64,000 bases of DNA. Origin: Parasponia andersonii (lineage: Eukaryota; Streptophyta; Magnoliopsida; Rosales; Cannabaceae). The notes beneath the pieces were generated by a model. That model did not search any database and was not told the DNA's origin. It was given only the letters and a program-made list of their open reading frames with translations. The stretch is from assembly GCA_002914805.1 (NCBI GenBank), contig JXTB01000030.1, forward strand, positions 1,261,466 to 1,325,465. Direction: 5' to 3'. The translations under genes were made by a program, and so were the position numbers. This document shows, piece after piece, positions 10,862 to 23,924 of this stretch (the first letter of the stretch is position 1; each line of letters opens with the position of its first letter).

Positions 10862-11653
10862 TGTATTGGTGCGATTCTTACCAGTTACCCACGTGTCTCT
10901 GAACTGCTAATGTTGTATCTACCAACTGTCCACGTATCATTGCTATCTCAGAGTACTGTTAACTTCAGGTAAGGTTAGAAAGGCAGGGGTGGCCACCTGC
11001 AAAGACTCTCCGATGCTTAAGTTAGTTGTTTATCCCTGAGGGTGAGTAGCAAAGATTAAGTTTTTTTCTGTATATATCTATCTGTATGTCCTCTCCTCTC
11101 CGAGGGAGAAGCAAGACTGGTATATATAATCCTGAAACTGGGAGTTTTCTGGCTCTCAATTCCAGGATCGAGTACTTCTTTTCATCATGACTTACTCCAG
11201 AAATTACGGGCCATGATTATCGTGATTTCTCTTGCATCATCGTGGCCTGTTTCCACCGTCCCCTATGACTCGAGTTTGTCGGAGACGAGATTTTGACAAA
11301 CTGCCGTTCTGTCAGGACAATTTGCCTAATGTACACGCCTACCTAGGACCACATTAAATGTCCTGTCTGGGTCTGGAGCGGTGCGCTGCCTCCCATGGTC
11401 TTCTGATGGAAGACCCTCGAGGCTCTTGACCCCCAACTGTCGAGGTAAAAATTAGATTGGGCCGAACTCATCCAGGGTCTGAGATGGATTCGGCTCTAAC
11501 CTCGGACAGCCCATAGGCCTATGCGTTATCATGTGCGACTCGTGTGACCTTCAAACGGTTACTCTAGACACATGTTGGACGGTGTACCTCCCCTGTGACC
11601 TGTCCTGCCACTTAATCGTCCACGTAGTACATGATCTAGGAATGGGCCCCACA
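10862..11653 (-). mobile_element. LTR of the element A family, reverse orientation (probably solo)
   Basis: Read on the minus strand it starts TGTGGGGCCC (11653 downwards) and ends near CCAATACA (10862). Blocks shared with the other two LTRs include the CTCGACAGTTGGGGGTC-type segment, GTCTGGGTCTGGAG (inverse), the TATATATA box, GCATCGGAGAGTCTTTGCAG and the CCACGTGT motifs. No polypurine tract, primer-binding site or internal sequence of the family lies on either side, so it looks like a solo LTR. I could not find a matching 5-bp target-site duplication. Confidence 0.8.
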
Positions 11654-12384
11654 CTTGTTTGATGTGTTGCTTATCTGGATTGATGCTGCTATTGCCAACT
11701 TTACCACCAAATGGGACAAACTTACCCACGCTTGCCAAGAAATAGTTCGTAAGTTGGAAGAATTTAGGGAATTCAATAGTAGCAAAAACGACCTTTATAA
11801 ACAATTTGCTAAGATCTTTGATGAATTTTGTGAGAACTATGTTGAGGAACTACTATAGAACAAAATTTAACTCTTGAGCCCCTCGTTGCCTCATAATCTA
11901 GTGATCATATTCCTTTACCCATTGATTCTATGTCTTCTCAATCTACACATCCTAATGTGCTTCTTGCTTTACTTGGATTTGATGCATGTTTATTTTATTT
12001 TCTTTCTAATACGATTGTTGGACTAATTTTTAACATGATAGATTTTTTTTAGAAGCAATGTGTTCTGTAGATTACTATATAGAAAATAAAGTGGAACATG
12101 TGCAAAAAGTCTAGATCTTACATTTCATGAAGCATTAAGACATTCAATTGTCAATTTTCTTATGCTTCAGATTGTTAGTTTATGATGTACATGAGTTTTA
12201 ACTCACTGAAATTAAGTTCTCGAATACTAAGAAATTGACATAGAATAGAAAATACGTATTTTAGAAATATGATTATTACTATTACTATTTAGAATATTTT
12301 TAATAGTAGGTTTATTTTAATTTTTAAGAACCAGATTTATGTTTAGTTTCTAAAATTTGTCTACTTTTCTTACGTAGTGGTCAA
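11654..12384. other. Unassigned DNA, one short open frame
   Basis: A 67-codon open frame on the + strand (11655-11858) has charged helical text (KWDKLTHACQEIVRKLEEF) but no family I recognise. It starts at the edge of the LTR, so it may be a leftover of interrupted host or element coding sequence. The rest is AT-rich without clear features, apart from the repeat shared with 9638-9665. Confidence 0.35.
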
Positions 12385-13115
12385 ATTTAGATTGGTTACC
12401 AGAAGCCCAAGCTTAACAGAAGTTATCGGGCACAAACTACTTGTTGATAGACCCACGGCCACGACAAAACCACAAGGTCTCACTCATAAACATGGTCAAT
12501 AATGCACTCAATACAAGTCCCTAAGTCTCCTACCAAGCAAGACTTGGTCAAAAGAGTCTTCCGCCTATCTTTCACATTTAAGCAGGGTGCAATCTACTCC
12601 TTCGAAATATCCCTATAGTAAAGGTGGTGAGATTCGTCTATGTGTCCAGAAATAAAGAGACATAATATTTAGTCAAAACTAACTTGACACAAGAGGGATC
12701 ACATCCTCAACTGACACCCACTCAACTCCAGATATCTCTCAACCAAATGAGAAATAAGGGGACGATGTATGTTGGTTGAGCCCTCTATAAATGCCTCGCT
12801 CCACCGAGAGAGAGAGAGACAGAGAGAGAAAGGGAAGTATCAAATTCTCCCAAGCAGTTATAATTGCATTCTAAAAAACTCGCTTTATTATCAGACTCAC
12901 GAAGCTTCAGACTTAGGAGAACATGCAATAACTCCCGCACCATCTCATTCAAACTATTGTTGAACATTCTTATATTTTTTACGTTCATTTGTACTTATTT
13001 CATCTCTTATTGTTACTGACTCGACCATCAAAGTACTTCCGGCCGAAACCACCCCGTCTTAAGGAACGCTCTTATGGCCTATTAGTTTTGCAGGTTGTTC
13101 AAGGCTCGAATTCTC
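12385..13115 (+). mobile_element. LTR-like block of a different Ty3-type family
   Basis: The layout matches a plant Ty3/Tat-type LTR: a long upstream part, a TATA box in CCCTCTATAAATGCCTCG (about 12780), a GA-rich transcribed leader, then ACTGACTCGACCATCAAAGT and AACCACCCCGTCTTAAGGAA. The last part parallels the 'ACTGACTTAAGCATCGGAG ... CCACCCCCGC' end of the element A LTRs. Exact ends and target-site copies were not found, and no coding part adjoins it. It may be a solo LTR. Confidence 0.45.
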
Positions 13116-13601
13116 TAATTATAGATTTTATCCTATACACCTTAGTTATATAAATTGCCTATCTATAATTGAGCCTAATCGTGTAACTGTTTTTCAATCG
13201 ATGATGAATATTTTTTTTTCTACAATCCTTATCCAATTCAGACCATGCACAAAACAAGGTCTAAAAGAGGTGTAGTTTATTTCACATATCAAAGAACCTT
13301 TACGGTGCTCACTTTCAAATATCTGTCTCTGAAAAAGTATGTCCAATTTGCCTCAAACTTGAAAATCAGACTAGCTGTAGTAACTTGATACAAAATATAA
13401 AATCAGGGCATAAAAGATATCTATATATATATATATATTTTAAAAAAACAGGAGCTTGCTGGGAAGTAAACTTATAAGCCATTTTCCTTTTTTATATGAG
13501 TTAGCAAAAGTTACATTTGACACTTGTGGGAGAACCCAAGATTGTTCATGTTCAGAACATGTAGATATTGCTGCGCAAAAAATAAAAAACCTTGAACAAG
13601 G
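13116..13601. other. Downstream flank of PRHA
   Basis: AT-rich DNA including an (AT)n run near 13421-13440. The part from about 13601 leftward should hold the 3' UTR and poly(A) site of the minus-strand PRHA gene. I did not identify a definite polyadenylation signal. Confidence 0.4.
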
Positions 13602-16600
13602 TCAAGCCTTTTCCCTTAGTTCTGCTACTGGAACATAAATCACAGATGGTCCATTCAAAGTAAGTTTATCTGAATTGTTAGCTTTGTTGTTTTGATATTT
13701 TAGCAATTTCTGCTTTATACTTTCTAATCTACCTTTGATTTTACAAAGTCTCTCCATTTCTGCTTCTGCATCTGCACATCCAACTCCAGCTAAAATATTG
13801 ACTCTCTTCTTCTCCTTTGTCCTTCCTTTTAAGAGCTTTTTCAAGGTCACATCATCGCTCAACTCCAAAGATTCCTGAATGAAGTATATGACACAATATT
13901 AGTCGGTTTTCAAAGCATTTCAGACAAATCATAGAAGCATGCAAGGTCATTATATAAATGCCCAAGAATCCAAAAGCTAACTAGATAGTTAACCAGCCAA
14001 ATCAACACCACAGATAAAACAAATGCAACACCAAGAAGGAAAAATTTTGGAATGGATTTCTTAGCCTTTTCTTTTGAGTTGAGTGTTTTGCTACTTTATC
14101 TGCTGCAGTTATTTGGATCAGTTTGAAGAAAAAATTCTGGCAAAGTTGCGTGTCAATGAGGGAAAGAAAGAGAGGAAAAACGAGAAGAATACAAGAATTA
14201 GGAGGGAGAAATCCATGATCTTACATTTCATCAATCAAAAGTATTTCAGATGTCCAACATAACCAGGCCTATTTCCGTCCAGACAATGCTAATTCAATCA
14301 TAAAAAGCTCAGACAGAATAAACGACTAAATAAGATAAACTCACGCCTTAATAACATAGTTTGATAGCCATAACTAATAGGATAATCTCATATCCTAATA
14401 ATCAAAAAATCTCATTTTAGGTTAGACAAAAGACACCTCACCTTCTTGCTTTTTGCAGGTGACATAAGAGAAGATTTTTTGCGGTGCTTCACCTTCAAAG
14501 GGCTGCTTAGTGACTTTGGGCGCTTTCTCTGACATGGCTTCTTAGGATTCTTTATGACATGAACCACAGTTTCTGTTGAGGTATTGTCTGACATGATAAG
14601 ATAACCACCTTCTTTCATCACATTTTCAAATCCTGAATCCTTGGAGATACCAGAAGTGGCAGTGTCAAGCTGTTTAGCACTTTCTGCCTGATCATGAAAG
14701 ACCAATAAGTTGTAAGTAAACAATAAAACACAAAAAATTGGCAGTCCCAATTTATATTTCAGCAACCACAAAAGACCAGGAGAATGCATAACAAAAGATA
14801 AGGACTCGAATTACACTTGGAGGAGATTATATGGTCTACTGTTACATCAAAGCTACCATTTCACCGTTGAAACAAACACACAGCAACTCATAGGCAAGCA
14901 TAAATGACACATGAAGTACTCAGAGTTGCAAAAATTACATACGACGAGTTATGAGAATACACATCGATAACAGCTCACCTTTCTGGTTTTCAAAGCTAAA
15001 TAACGAGCGTTTTTGAACCATTTGCTAACCTGAAAATTGCAACTTAAAGAGTCAAATAAATGGAAACTGAAAAATAAACAACCTCCTACAGACAATAACA
15101 CTTGATAGATGTACATTAGCCACTGTCCAAATTGAATTCAATTGGATGACACATGTTTCACCTTCTTCAAAAATTATTGTCCATCAAACAAGGAAATTCT
15201 TCTAAAAACTTTAAGATAAATTTTCAAGTAATTTAAACTTCTGAGTACTTCAGATCAATACCTTCTCAGAGTCAAGGCCTAACTCCTTTGAAAGGTTCTC
15301 CTTCACATCTCTAGATGGAAGTTCATTCTCAGTAAAAACTTCACGAAGCCTCTGATGTAGTACAATAGTAGAAGTATTTATTAATAGAAGAAATATAGAA
15401 CCCTGACCAGAGGATTTTTGCGTGAAGAAAGATAGAGAGAAGAAAGCACTACCTCTACAGCGACACGAGGAATTCTGAAAAATGACCTTCTAATTTGCGT
15501 GTCAGTAGGAAGTTTCCTTTTCACTTCCTGAACATCAACATCTGAACATACTTTCTCACTTTCATGAAGAGTCATAAGGGTACTGGCTGCATCAGACTCC
15601 TTCTCTCTTCGCTTTCTTTTGGCAGGACCCCAGTCTTCATCTTCACTCATTTGCTCATATGGAGGAGCATCTTTACCAAACATTTCCTTTTACAAGAAAA
15701 ATAATCACATCAACCTAGATACTTAAAACCCTAAATTTACTGCAAAATAGAAGAAAACAAACTACACTTCAATGACAAGTTGGAAAAGTTTATTCCATTG
15801 ATATTCCGTGACACTTTGTTATAACATTCAATATGAAAAAACAAATCACAAAGTGGAGTAAATAAAACTAAAAAAGGAGGCTTATATGATTGATATATTA
15901 TCTCCCATGCAACTCTCTCTGTTTCTTCGTGTGAGCTAAGAAACAATAGCTCTCTAATTGCTTTACAAACAGAATTTGCATATCAAAACATCACATGGAT
16001 CTGTATTCTAACAGTTCTCTATAGAAACCCACGAACACAAGTTAAAAATTCATACAATAACAGCATACAGTTTTCTCATAAAAGAAAGTTGTCCGTCCCT
16101 ACATTCTCCGTATAGCAAGAACAAAATACGTCAAATATGAAATTTGATTAAACTTCATAAAAGAACAGTCTACAGTAACTAATGATACTACCATCTAACA
16201 GAGACAAAAGAAAGACAAGAAAAACATTGATGGCCCTTATTTTTTATTTTTTACTTTGTTCTAAATGAAGCTCCAGTGCCAGAGAAAAATTGTTAAAAAG
16301 AAAAGAATAAAAAAATAAAAAACCTTAAATAAGGAAGAATGAAACCACGACAATACAGCACAAGAAGCGACTGAGTCACTGGCACCTGTAAGAGGCAAGC
16401 GTACATAAATAATCTCTATTCATAAACAGAATAAGAAAGTACCCATTTGTTTTCCCTTGAATAAGCACCCAGCAAAGACGTTTTATGTACGTATGAATTG
16501 ACTTTATTAGAATCTTAATTCTAACCCAAAAAGCATCAGATTAAACACAGAAAATACGCAAGAAGCAGGTTTAGAAAAATTATGACAAAAGTTTGAAAGG

Positions 16601-18878
16601 AGGAAAGTACAAAGTAATATCTTTGTCGTATGTTGCTAACAGATCCATGCAAACACTCTCTTTCCTCTTTCCCGGCACCAAAATTAACAATGAAGTTTCA
16701 AATACTCACATCATATAACTTTCTATAGTCAACTTCTCTTCTTTGCCTGCGGCCATATACTATTTCAGCATCCATAGATTCATCAGATCCTATACTACTG
16801 GTAAACGAAAATTCATCCTCTGACTCATTATCATCAGTGCCTGCACCACCAATGCTGCAGCTATTTTCTCTCCTCTCAGGATTGTAATCATCATCTTCAG
16901 AATCATCTGAAGGCCACTCATCATCTGGATGTAATGATGCATTCCCATCTTCAGGCAGAGCAGCTTCTTCCTCAAAAACATCCTTTTCAAAGAAAATAAA
17001 AGTCCATCAAAGGTTATAAGCACAGAAAACCAAATATAAGATTAAAATGGATCCCTAAAAGACTAACCTCCCAACTATTATTCATGGAAAAGTGAGTCCC
17101 AATATGAGCATTAACAACTTCTAGAATTTCCATTCTACACTCGCAAAATCTACAAAACCATCCTTGATCTCCAGGGGGAACTGTAACATGTCAATCAATT
17201 TAGTCACTTATAGAAGCCATCTAATGAATTAGTCACCAAATCAGATTCACAAGAAAGTGGTGAATAAACTTACTACTCTCAGTGTCCAGTGGAGGGTCAA
17301 GACATTTCTGGTGAAAAGCAGAATTGCATGTTCCATCACAAAGTATAATATCATTATCGGGGAACTCTTCACGTAACTTGCACTTTGCACAAAATATCTA
17401 GGAAGTTAAAGACAAAAAATATGGATATAGAAGTTAAAGAGAGAAATTGAAGGAACTTTCAAGCCATGTAAAATTTCGTAAATAATTCCAATAACCTCAA
17501 AGAACTGATAACAGGTTTTCCATGCCCTATTAATTCATAATTTCATTTATAAAGAGCTAGCACAAGTCGGGGTACTCCATCAGCCTTTCTCAGTAACACA
17601 GCTCTAACCAAGATGAAGATCCAAGATTCAGAAATACAGACAGAGAAATGATAGTGATAAAGTATATTTACATGCTCATGGTAAACGGATCCATCGGGAG
17701 CCATAACAGAATCTTCAATGCTTCCAACTGAACTAAGTGAATCCAGTTGTCGAACTGCATCTCGAATTCCAAGCTTACACTTTAAAATCTGCTTCTTCGC
17801 TCTCTGAAGTTCCTTTTCTGGCTTAATCTTTTCTCGACTGCAGCAGAAATTTATAAGACAAAAAATTAAACCACTATATACATTCAAATTAAAGTTCATT
17901 CATCAACTTTTTCTACGCTACCCATTTATACTGAGTTGCATAACAGTAATAATGCAATAAGATACTACTTTCCATTGTTAAAATACATATTAAAAAGAGA
18001 GAGAGTTCTAAATAACAAAATAAACTTCGTTCAAAGCCAATGGCTGTTGGTCATAGGTTGTTTAAAGAACAGAAGAGATAAGGATTCACTAAGTATCCAC
18101 AAGAATAATACAAATATTTAAGTAATAAATCAAAATAACCCTACTTTTTTCAGGTTTACATAAATCAACACGAGTCAGTAATTGTTCAATAAAACTGATC
18201 AAAGTTAAATACCATTGGTCATAGATTGTTTAAAGAAGATAATAGATAGAGTTTCATCAGGCTTTCTTGAAACAGCATACATGTCATATATTATTCTGAT
18301 CAAAATGAGCATCAATATGAGATCTTCACATACCTCTGACCTTTCCAGCCTTCACCGGAATAAGCATCAATAAGGTTCTGCTCCAGCTTTATTTTGATCA
18401 AAAGATATCTTGTTCTCCTCTGTAAACGAGAAGGTTCATCCAGCTCCACATTAACCTTCTTCCTTTTCCTTCTTCTCCTCGTTTTTACTTTTTCAATATT
18501 GACATCCCCATTTGCATTTACCTCTATCTTCTCACCGCTTGGCCGAACTTTTTCACCTTGAAGCTTCAATGAAGAGAGCTGACTGGAAGACTTTGTACCA
18601 AGCTTTTTCTTATGCAGTAATTTTTTCCCAATCAAGTTTCTAAGCGTGGTATTATTCTCAGTCTCCCTGTTCAAAAACTCGGTATCTTTCTTTTTTGTCA
18701 AAGTTGAACCACTTTCCTTTATATGAGACTTCAGTTTCAGTTTCTGATTTTTTCCATGAGAAACCTTGCTACCCTTTTTAGATTTTAAGGGTGCAATAAG
18801 CTTAGGCTCAGTTTCTGTATTCGAATAACAAGATTTCCCAGATTCCTGAGAACATAATTTCTTTCCAGTTCCAGGCAT
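13602..18878 (-). CDS. PRHA: PHD-finger homeodomain protein, PRHA (pathogenesis-related homeodomain) type
   Basis: Ten coding exons on the minus strand: 18878-18334, 17837-17672, 17397-17274, 17180-17068, 16982-16710, 15686-15453, 15351-15262, 15029-14979, 14687-14442 and 13874-13602. All introns are GT-AG, and the joined length is 2115 nt (704 residues plus stop). A basic N-terminus (RRRRKRKK, 134-141) fits a nuclear signal. A C4HC3 PHD finger spans about 238-292 (C240, C243, C257, C261, H266, C269, C288, C291). An acidic stretch covers about 317-400. The homeodomain is at about 470-530 with the helix-3 signature WFKNAR (519-524), and a charged helical tail follows. The family binds DNA and histone tails in the nucleus and was first described from pathogen-responsive promoters. 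The start MPGTGKK is the first ATG after a 5'-UTR intron acceptor. The gene looks intact. HAT3.1-type paralogues are the main alternative. Confidence 0.93.
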
Positions 18879-18902
18879 AATGAACTCTATAATGTATAGA
18901 AA

Positions 18903-19450
18903 CTGAAAATACATAAATGAAAAGCACAATAAGTATTCACTTGAAAATTAAAATGAGGGAGCAAATGTGGAAAAATCCAGGACTATACGAGTTAATATCA
19001 ATAACTTTACAGTTTCATCACAAGCAGTAGTAAGAGCTCCAACTAAAATTAATTTCCAAAGAACTAAATCATACAAAATCATTAACATATATGAACCAAC
19101 TAAGTAGCATTAATAGGTGAAAATTCCCAGAAGATCAAAGTTCATAATTGAGATAATAAACTTAAAGTGCATTGTTCTACAAAAGAAAAAAAAAAAAGAA
19201 GCTTGATCTACCAATAGTGGGGATCACCCAGAAAACAAAAAAGCCATATCAACAAATCTCTGATCACTAAAAACGAAATTAAAAAGATACCCAGATGATA
19301 ATTAAGCATGAAGAAACCAAAATCAAGACCCTGAATCAAATGTAAACCCAATAGAGAAAGAACATTATGGACTAACCTGAAAGAAAGTCTCACCCAAGAG
19401 AGGAAGAGGAAACGGTGGAGAAGATCTATGAATTGACAGTCTTTATAAGT
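18903..19450 (-). promoter_or_regulatory. PRHA 5' UTR intron and core promoter
   Basis: On the minus strand a TATA-like TTATAAAG lies at about 19441-19448, followed by a pyrimidine-rich leader (CTTCTCCACCGTTTCCTCTT). A clear donor CTTTCAG|GTTAGT falls at 19377/19376. The matching acceptor is TTTTCAG at 18905-18903, 24 bases before the start codon. So the leader is split by an intron of about 474 bp. A second TATA-like run, TGTATATATATGTATG, lies slightly further upstream (about 19460-19478). The transcription start is inferred, not seen. Confidence 0.6.
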
Positions 19451-22400
19451 GTTGGAACACACATACATATATATACATGAACAAGAAGAAGAAGAAAAAC
19501 ATTTGAAATTCGAATAATGATCGATGGGAATTGGAGCTCCCTTAATTACTCAGAAAAGCTTTTTCAAAATTTGAAATTTCGGGCTGTTGGGTTTTTTTTC
19601 TTTTTTTTTTTTTTCAGTCAGTTGGAGGTTTCGCTCCCCTGTTTTGCTCTTCCCTTCCCTAAGCGCCACCCAACGGTCCCTCTCTTGCTCTCTGCTAGTC
19701 TTTGTCTTTCAAGTACCTTCCTTCTTAACCTTCCACTTCGTCTCAAACTACCATATATACTTTATATTTGCACTTTGCAGCAGCCTTGGTTCCTTTTCTT
19801 TTCCTTTTTTTTTTTTTAAATAAAAAAAACTATTAGATTTTTATAAAAATTGTTTTCCCAATTCTTAAAAAAGAAAAGCTTTCGTCTTCTTATACAATTT
19901 CGTTATTTTTTTAAAAAAAAAAAGTTTGTACAAAACAAGCAAAAAAAAAGAAAAGAAATTTATTCCATATTTGTAATGAAACAAGACTCGCTAATTAATA
20001 TTTTCAAAACTAATCTTAATTATTATGTTACATATGCAAAATTTTTTGGATACTCTATTTCTTTAACAAACTTCAAATTATTTTAACTGTCACCACTGAT
20101 CCTGATCTTTATCTTTGCTACGGTATTTCCGCTCAACAAGAATCGAAAATTTCGACTGTGGTCGAATTTATTCGGCCACCTTTCTCGATTGTTACGATCA
20201 TTTTTAATTAGTGATTAGAAAATTTTGACTACAGTCGAACATTTTCGACTAGGGTTGAAATTACTGGTCGAAATTTTTAACCAATATTTAACTAGTGTTC
20301 GATCGTAATCGAAAAATTTCGATCTCAATCGAACATAGTCGACCATTTTTCTAGTATCGTTTTCGTCACTTTTGATTTTTTCGATTTGGTCGAAAATTTT
20401 CAATTAGAATCAAGTTTGGAGTAATTTTGGAATTCCGAAAAATTTATTAAATAACGTGACAATAAAAGTCTTATTTTTATAAATGATTTATAAGTTTTTT
20501 TTTTCCATCACATATATTAGAACAAAGTCAAAATTAATAATCCTCTAAAGAAAATAGTCTTATTTAGTGGGATTTTCATATTATCACTTTTATTTCTATC
20601 CTTTGTGTGTGCAAATTGTTCAAAATTTGCTGGAAAATAAATCAATAATTAATAACGTTTTTCTGTAAACATTAATTTCATCAAAGAGAAGACATTGTTG
20701 ACCGTACTAAATCTTTTAATTTTCTATTCCCGCTTAATCTAAATCCTGGTACTATTTCAAAAAATCATTTGCTAATAATTGGTTTTTATCTACTTTTGCT
20801 AGGATGTTATTAACGATTTTCAAAGAGCAATAATAGTCACCACCTTTGAATTCTTACAACAATATTGTATATTTCCTTTATTTATTTATTTATTTATTTT
20901 TCAATCGCGGTCGTCGAAAAAACCCATCAAATTTTAGTGTAACTTTTTTTTTTAAACTTCACAGCTATATACCGAACCTCCAAATAATTCTCTATAGAAG
21001 AATATTAAATGCACTCACTTTTATTCCGTAAACTGCACTCACTTCTTTACTCCACAATCTAATTGTTTGTTATGTGTATTCACTATCTACTATCACATTT
21101 TTTTTTTAGTTATCTACAGAAAAAATACCATGAATTATATACTCTCTGCAATGTATCTCATGCAAAATTATATTTTCATATTTTTAATCTTTGTAAATTT
21201 GTACCTTCTACATATAAATCAACTAACAATTTTTTCACAAAATCTAAATTGAAAATATTTTTATTATGTTAACTAATACAAAAAATCTATTAAGTATATT
21301 AAAATAAATAGCACAAATTACCTAATTTATTCACAAAACATATACATTTGTAAAATTTAAAATATAGATATATTATTTTCCACAAACTAAAAAATAAGTT
21401 AAAATTGTAGAAATATCATACTTTGGAATTTTTTGAACTTTTTTTTTTTTTTTTAGCAATTATCCCTGTCCCAAATCATAATAGCCATATATCATAGTGT
21501 AAAAGCAAATACATTTAGCAATCCCGTTCTCTCTAAATCAAACTGGAAAGTCACACAAATTATTTCTTCAAAAAAAAAAAGTCACACATCAGTTTCATAT
21601 TTCAATAACTTTAATAGCTAACTTTTCTTCGGGGAAAAAAAAAGAGGCTCAATCTCTGCTGATTATGAGTATGAAATCTGCTTGTAGCTATTTGGGGGAA
21701 TGTAGAAAGAGACAGCAGTCTGAGAAAGATCCAAAGTTGGAAACAAGGTAAAAAAAACTTTTCCAAGTCTAAAAAGGGAGCAAGTAGCGCAGCTATAGGT
21801 TCTGCTTTTTCCGGGTAAAAAGGGCAGGCATGAAAGACATCTCATCAACAGTACCCACCAAATGACCAAAAGTAATAACAAAGTTGCATTCCCCTGAGAA
21901 CCATTTCTTTTAATGGTCAAATCACAAAGTAATTCAGTATGGTACTTTGATCAAGATTTTTTATTTTCAAGACTTAATGCTGCCATGCATGCACCAAAGA
22001 AGACAGTATCTTTCTGTCTACAATATGCAGATATCAAAAGAACAAAAAACATCAAACAAACAAACGGCCACCAAATCAACACCAGGAAAGGTCCGTCGCC
22101 CCTGCATTCAAAAAGAAAATATATTAATTCCAAAAATCTCAATCAAAAGAAGAGTGGCATAATCTCCATCAAATCACAAAAAAGGACCAAAAATCAAGGG
22201 TCATCAACTAAATGTTGTTCAATAATACAGCAATTAAAGTTTTAGACTTTTTCAAATGCTGACGAGTTTGATGTATGTATGAATTCATGCCTCTTGAAAC
22301 AATTTCGCAAAACATATATTTAGCCAAGGAAAAGTTGAACAACAGATCATTATGATTTATCATTCATCACAGAATCAGACTAAATTTTTTTTTTTCGATT

Positions 22401-23924
22401 TCTTCCCAGAAAAAGGGTAAAGATAAGACTTCTATTTCTTTCCCATTTAAGGGGGCAGCTCAACTCCTGTGCATTGGCCCGAACTGCTTTAACCAAACCA
22501 GGGAAAAAGATGGCAATACTTGTATTGGATAGTAAGGAACATCCTTCTCACTGGATCATCATGAGCCCTGCATTATGATCCAAGGCGCTTCAAAGGGAAC
22601 AAGTAAAGAAGAGAGGAAATACAGCTCAAAGCAGAAATGCTGCTTGAAGAAGGGGCAATAGGGACACTCAGAGAAGATTTCTAGTCAAACTACACATACA
22701 AAATGGGACGAAAAGAACCTTGTAAAGGCAGAATTAGAAAACAATATCACATAAGAATATCTGTAGTCATATTAACACATCTATAAAACCAACAACATCT
22801 ACCCGTCAAATTTATTTTATTTTACATGTGAATCCTCACTATAAAGGGGGAGGGGGAAGCTAAAGAAGTTCTTGTCAAATTATGTTTCAACTTGCAAAGA
22901 CAATTAAAAAGCCTTTAAATTTTAAATGAGCAGCAAGAATACCGAAAATTTGAAACATAGAATCGGATGAACAAACTCTTGTAGAAGATAAATGCTAAAT
23001 CAGGAATTAAAAAAAAAACCAGCTGACTTGGTTAAATCACAATACCATGCCATGCCATCCACTGAAAAGGTAAAATACTTAAGCCTCGAGCCTTAAACCT
23101 CAGGGTCTAAATAGAAGGATTATACCTCTCAAACATGAAACTGATAAGGGGGCTCAAGCCTTCCTGATTTTCTTCGATTGGGCTTAAAAGATCAAACCCA
23201 GGCAAACAATTTTAAAATTTGAAACACCCCAATAAATTCGGGTCTAATTTATAAAACTAAAAAAATAAAAATAAAAATAAACAACAAAAAAGGAACAGAA
23301 GTCTAAAGCCCTACTCATTGGTTCTGAATCTGATTGAAATAAAAGAAGAAAAACATTGGGAAGAGGATAAGACTTGCAAGGAACTGACGACTCCCTCTAG
23401 TGAGTGCACTGCATTACCACTTTAGAAAACCCTTCAAATGATAAGAATGAGATTGTAGATGATTTTCAAATTATGATTACTTCATCCTAGACTTTTAGAC
23501 TTGATACCTTTGTGATTACAAGACCTGGAACAAAAGTAAAAGACTTACTTTTCTTTGTTGCCCCCCAAAAAAAAAGAAAAAAAAAAGAAGGCTGAATAAA
23601 CCCAATCTTACTAGGAGTCCTAATTCAAATAAAAAAATAAATAAAGTAATTCCATCAAAACCATTAAGCAAATTCAAATACTAATCTGAAAAGTAATCAT
23701 AATTCAGAAGTATCAGAATCCTAATTAAACAAACTTCCTGAACTTCCTATACCAATTTAGCTGTCGAGATCATATGACTCTTCACCTGTTTCAGACTTTT
23801 ATCTTTAAAATTCTGATAATGCGACTTTTTAAGAACTTAAGACATAATTTATAGCTTCTGATCATAAACGCTTTATATTTCACATGTATGTTATATGTTT
23901 TTAATGGTTTGAGTTGAGATTTAT
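19451..23924. other. Intergenic region upstream of PRHA
   Basis: AT-rich DNA with long poly-T runs (near 19590-19615 and 19803-19820), a fold-back repeat at 20141-20404 and many short homopolymers. Open frames such as the Phe-rich ones near 19517-19823 come from poly-T. The stretch 22440-22700 has a more even base composition and could belong to a transcribed UTR or non-coding RNA, but I see no coding region. No tRNA or snRNA was recognised. Confidence 0.45.
20141..20404. repeat. TCGA-rich fold-back repeat, MITE-like
   Basis: The left end AATCGAAAATTTCGAC and the inverse of the right end, AATTGAAAATTTTCGAC, form imperfect terminal inverted repeats. Between them the words TCGAAAATTT, GGTCGAA and TCGATC recur in both orientations, so the whole segment can fold on itself. 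Similar TCGA-rich wording occurs near 45240-45430. No transposase or clear target-site duplication was found. Confidence 0.45.

Noticed and set aside
10862-11653. Pairing this LTR with the one at 5631-6455 as the two ends of a single element
   Set aside because: They are in opposite orientation, and the DNA between them is a mixture of unrelated fragments with no primer-binding site or matching internal sequence.
15737-15946. Minus-strand frame within PRHA
   Set aside because: It lies inside the intron between coding exons 5 and 6; exons 5 and 6 join in frame without it.
19517-19823. Phe- and Leu-rich frames that look like membrane proteins
   Set aside because: They are translations of long poly-T runs in the PRHA upstream region; no conserved segment is present.
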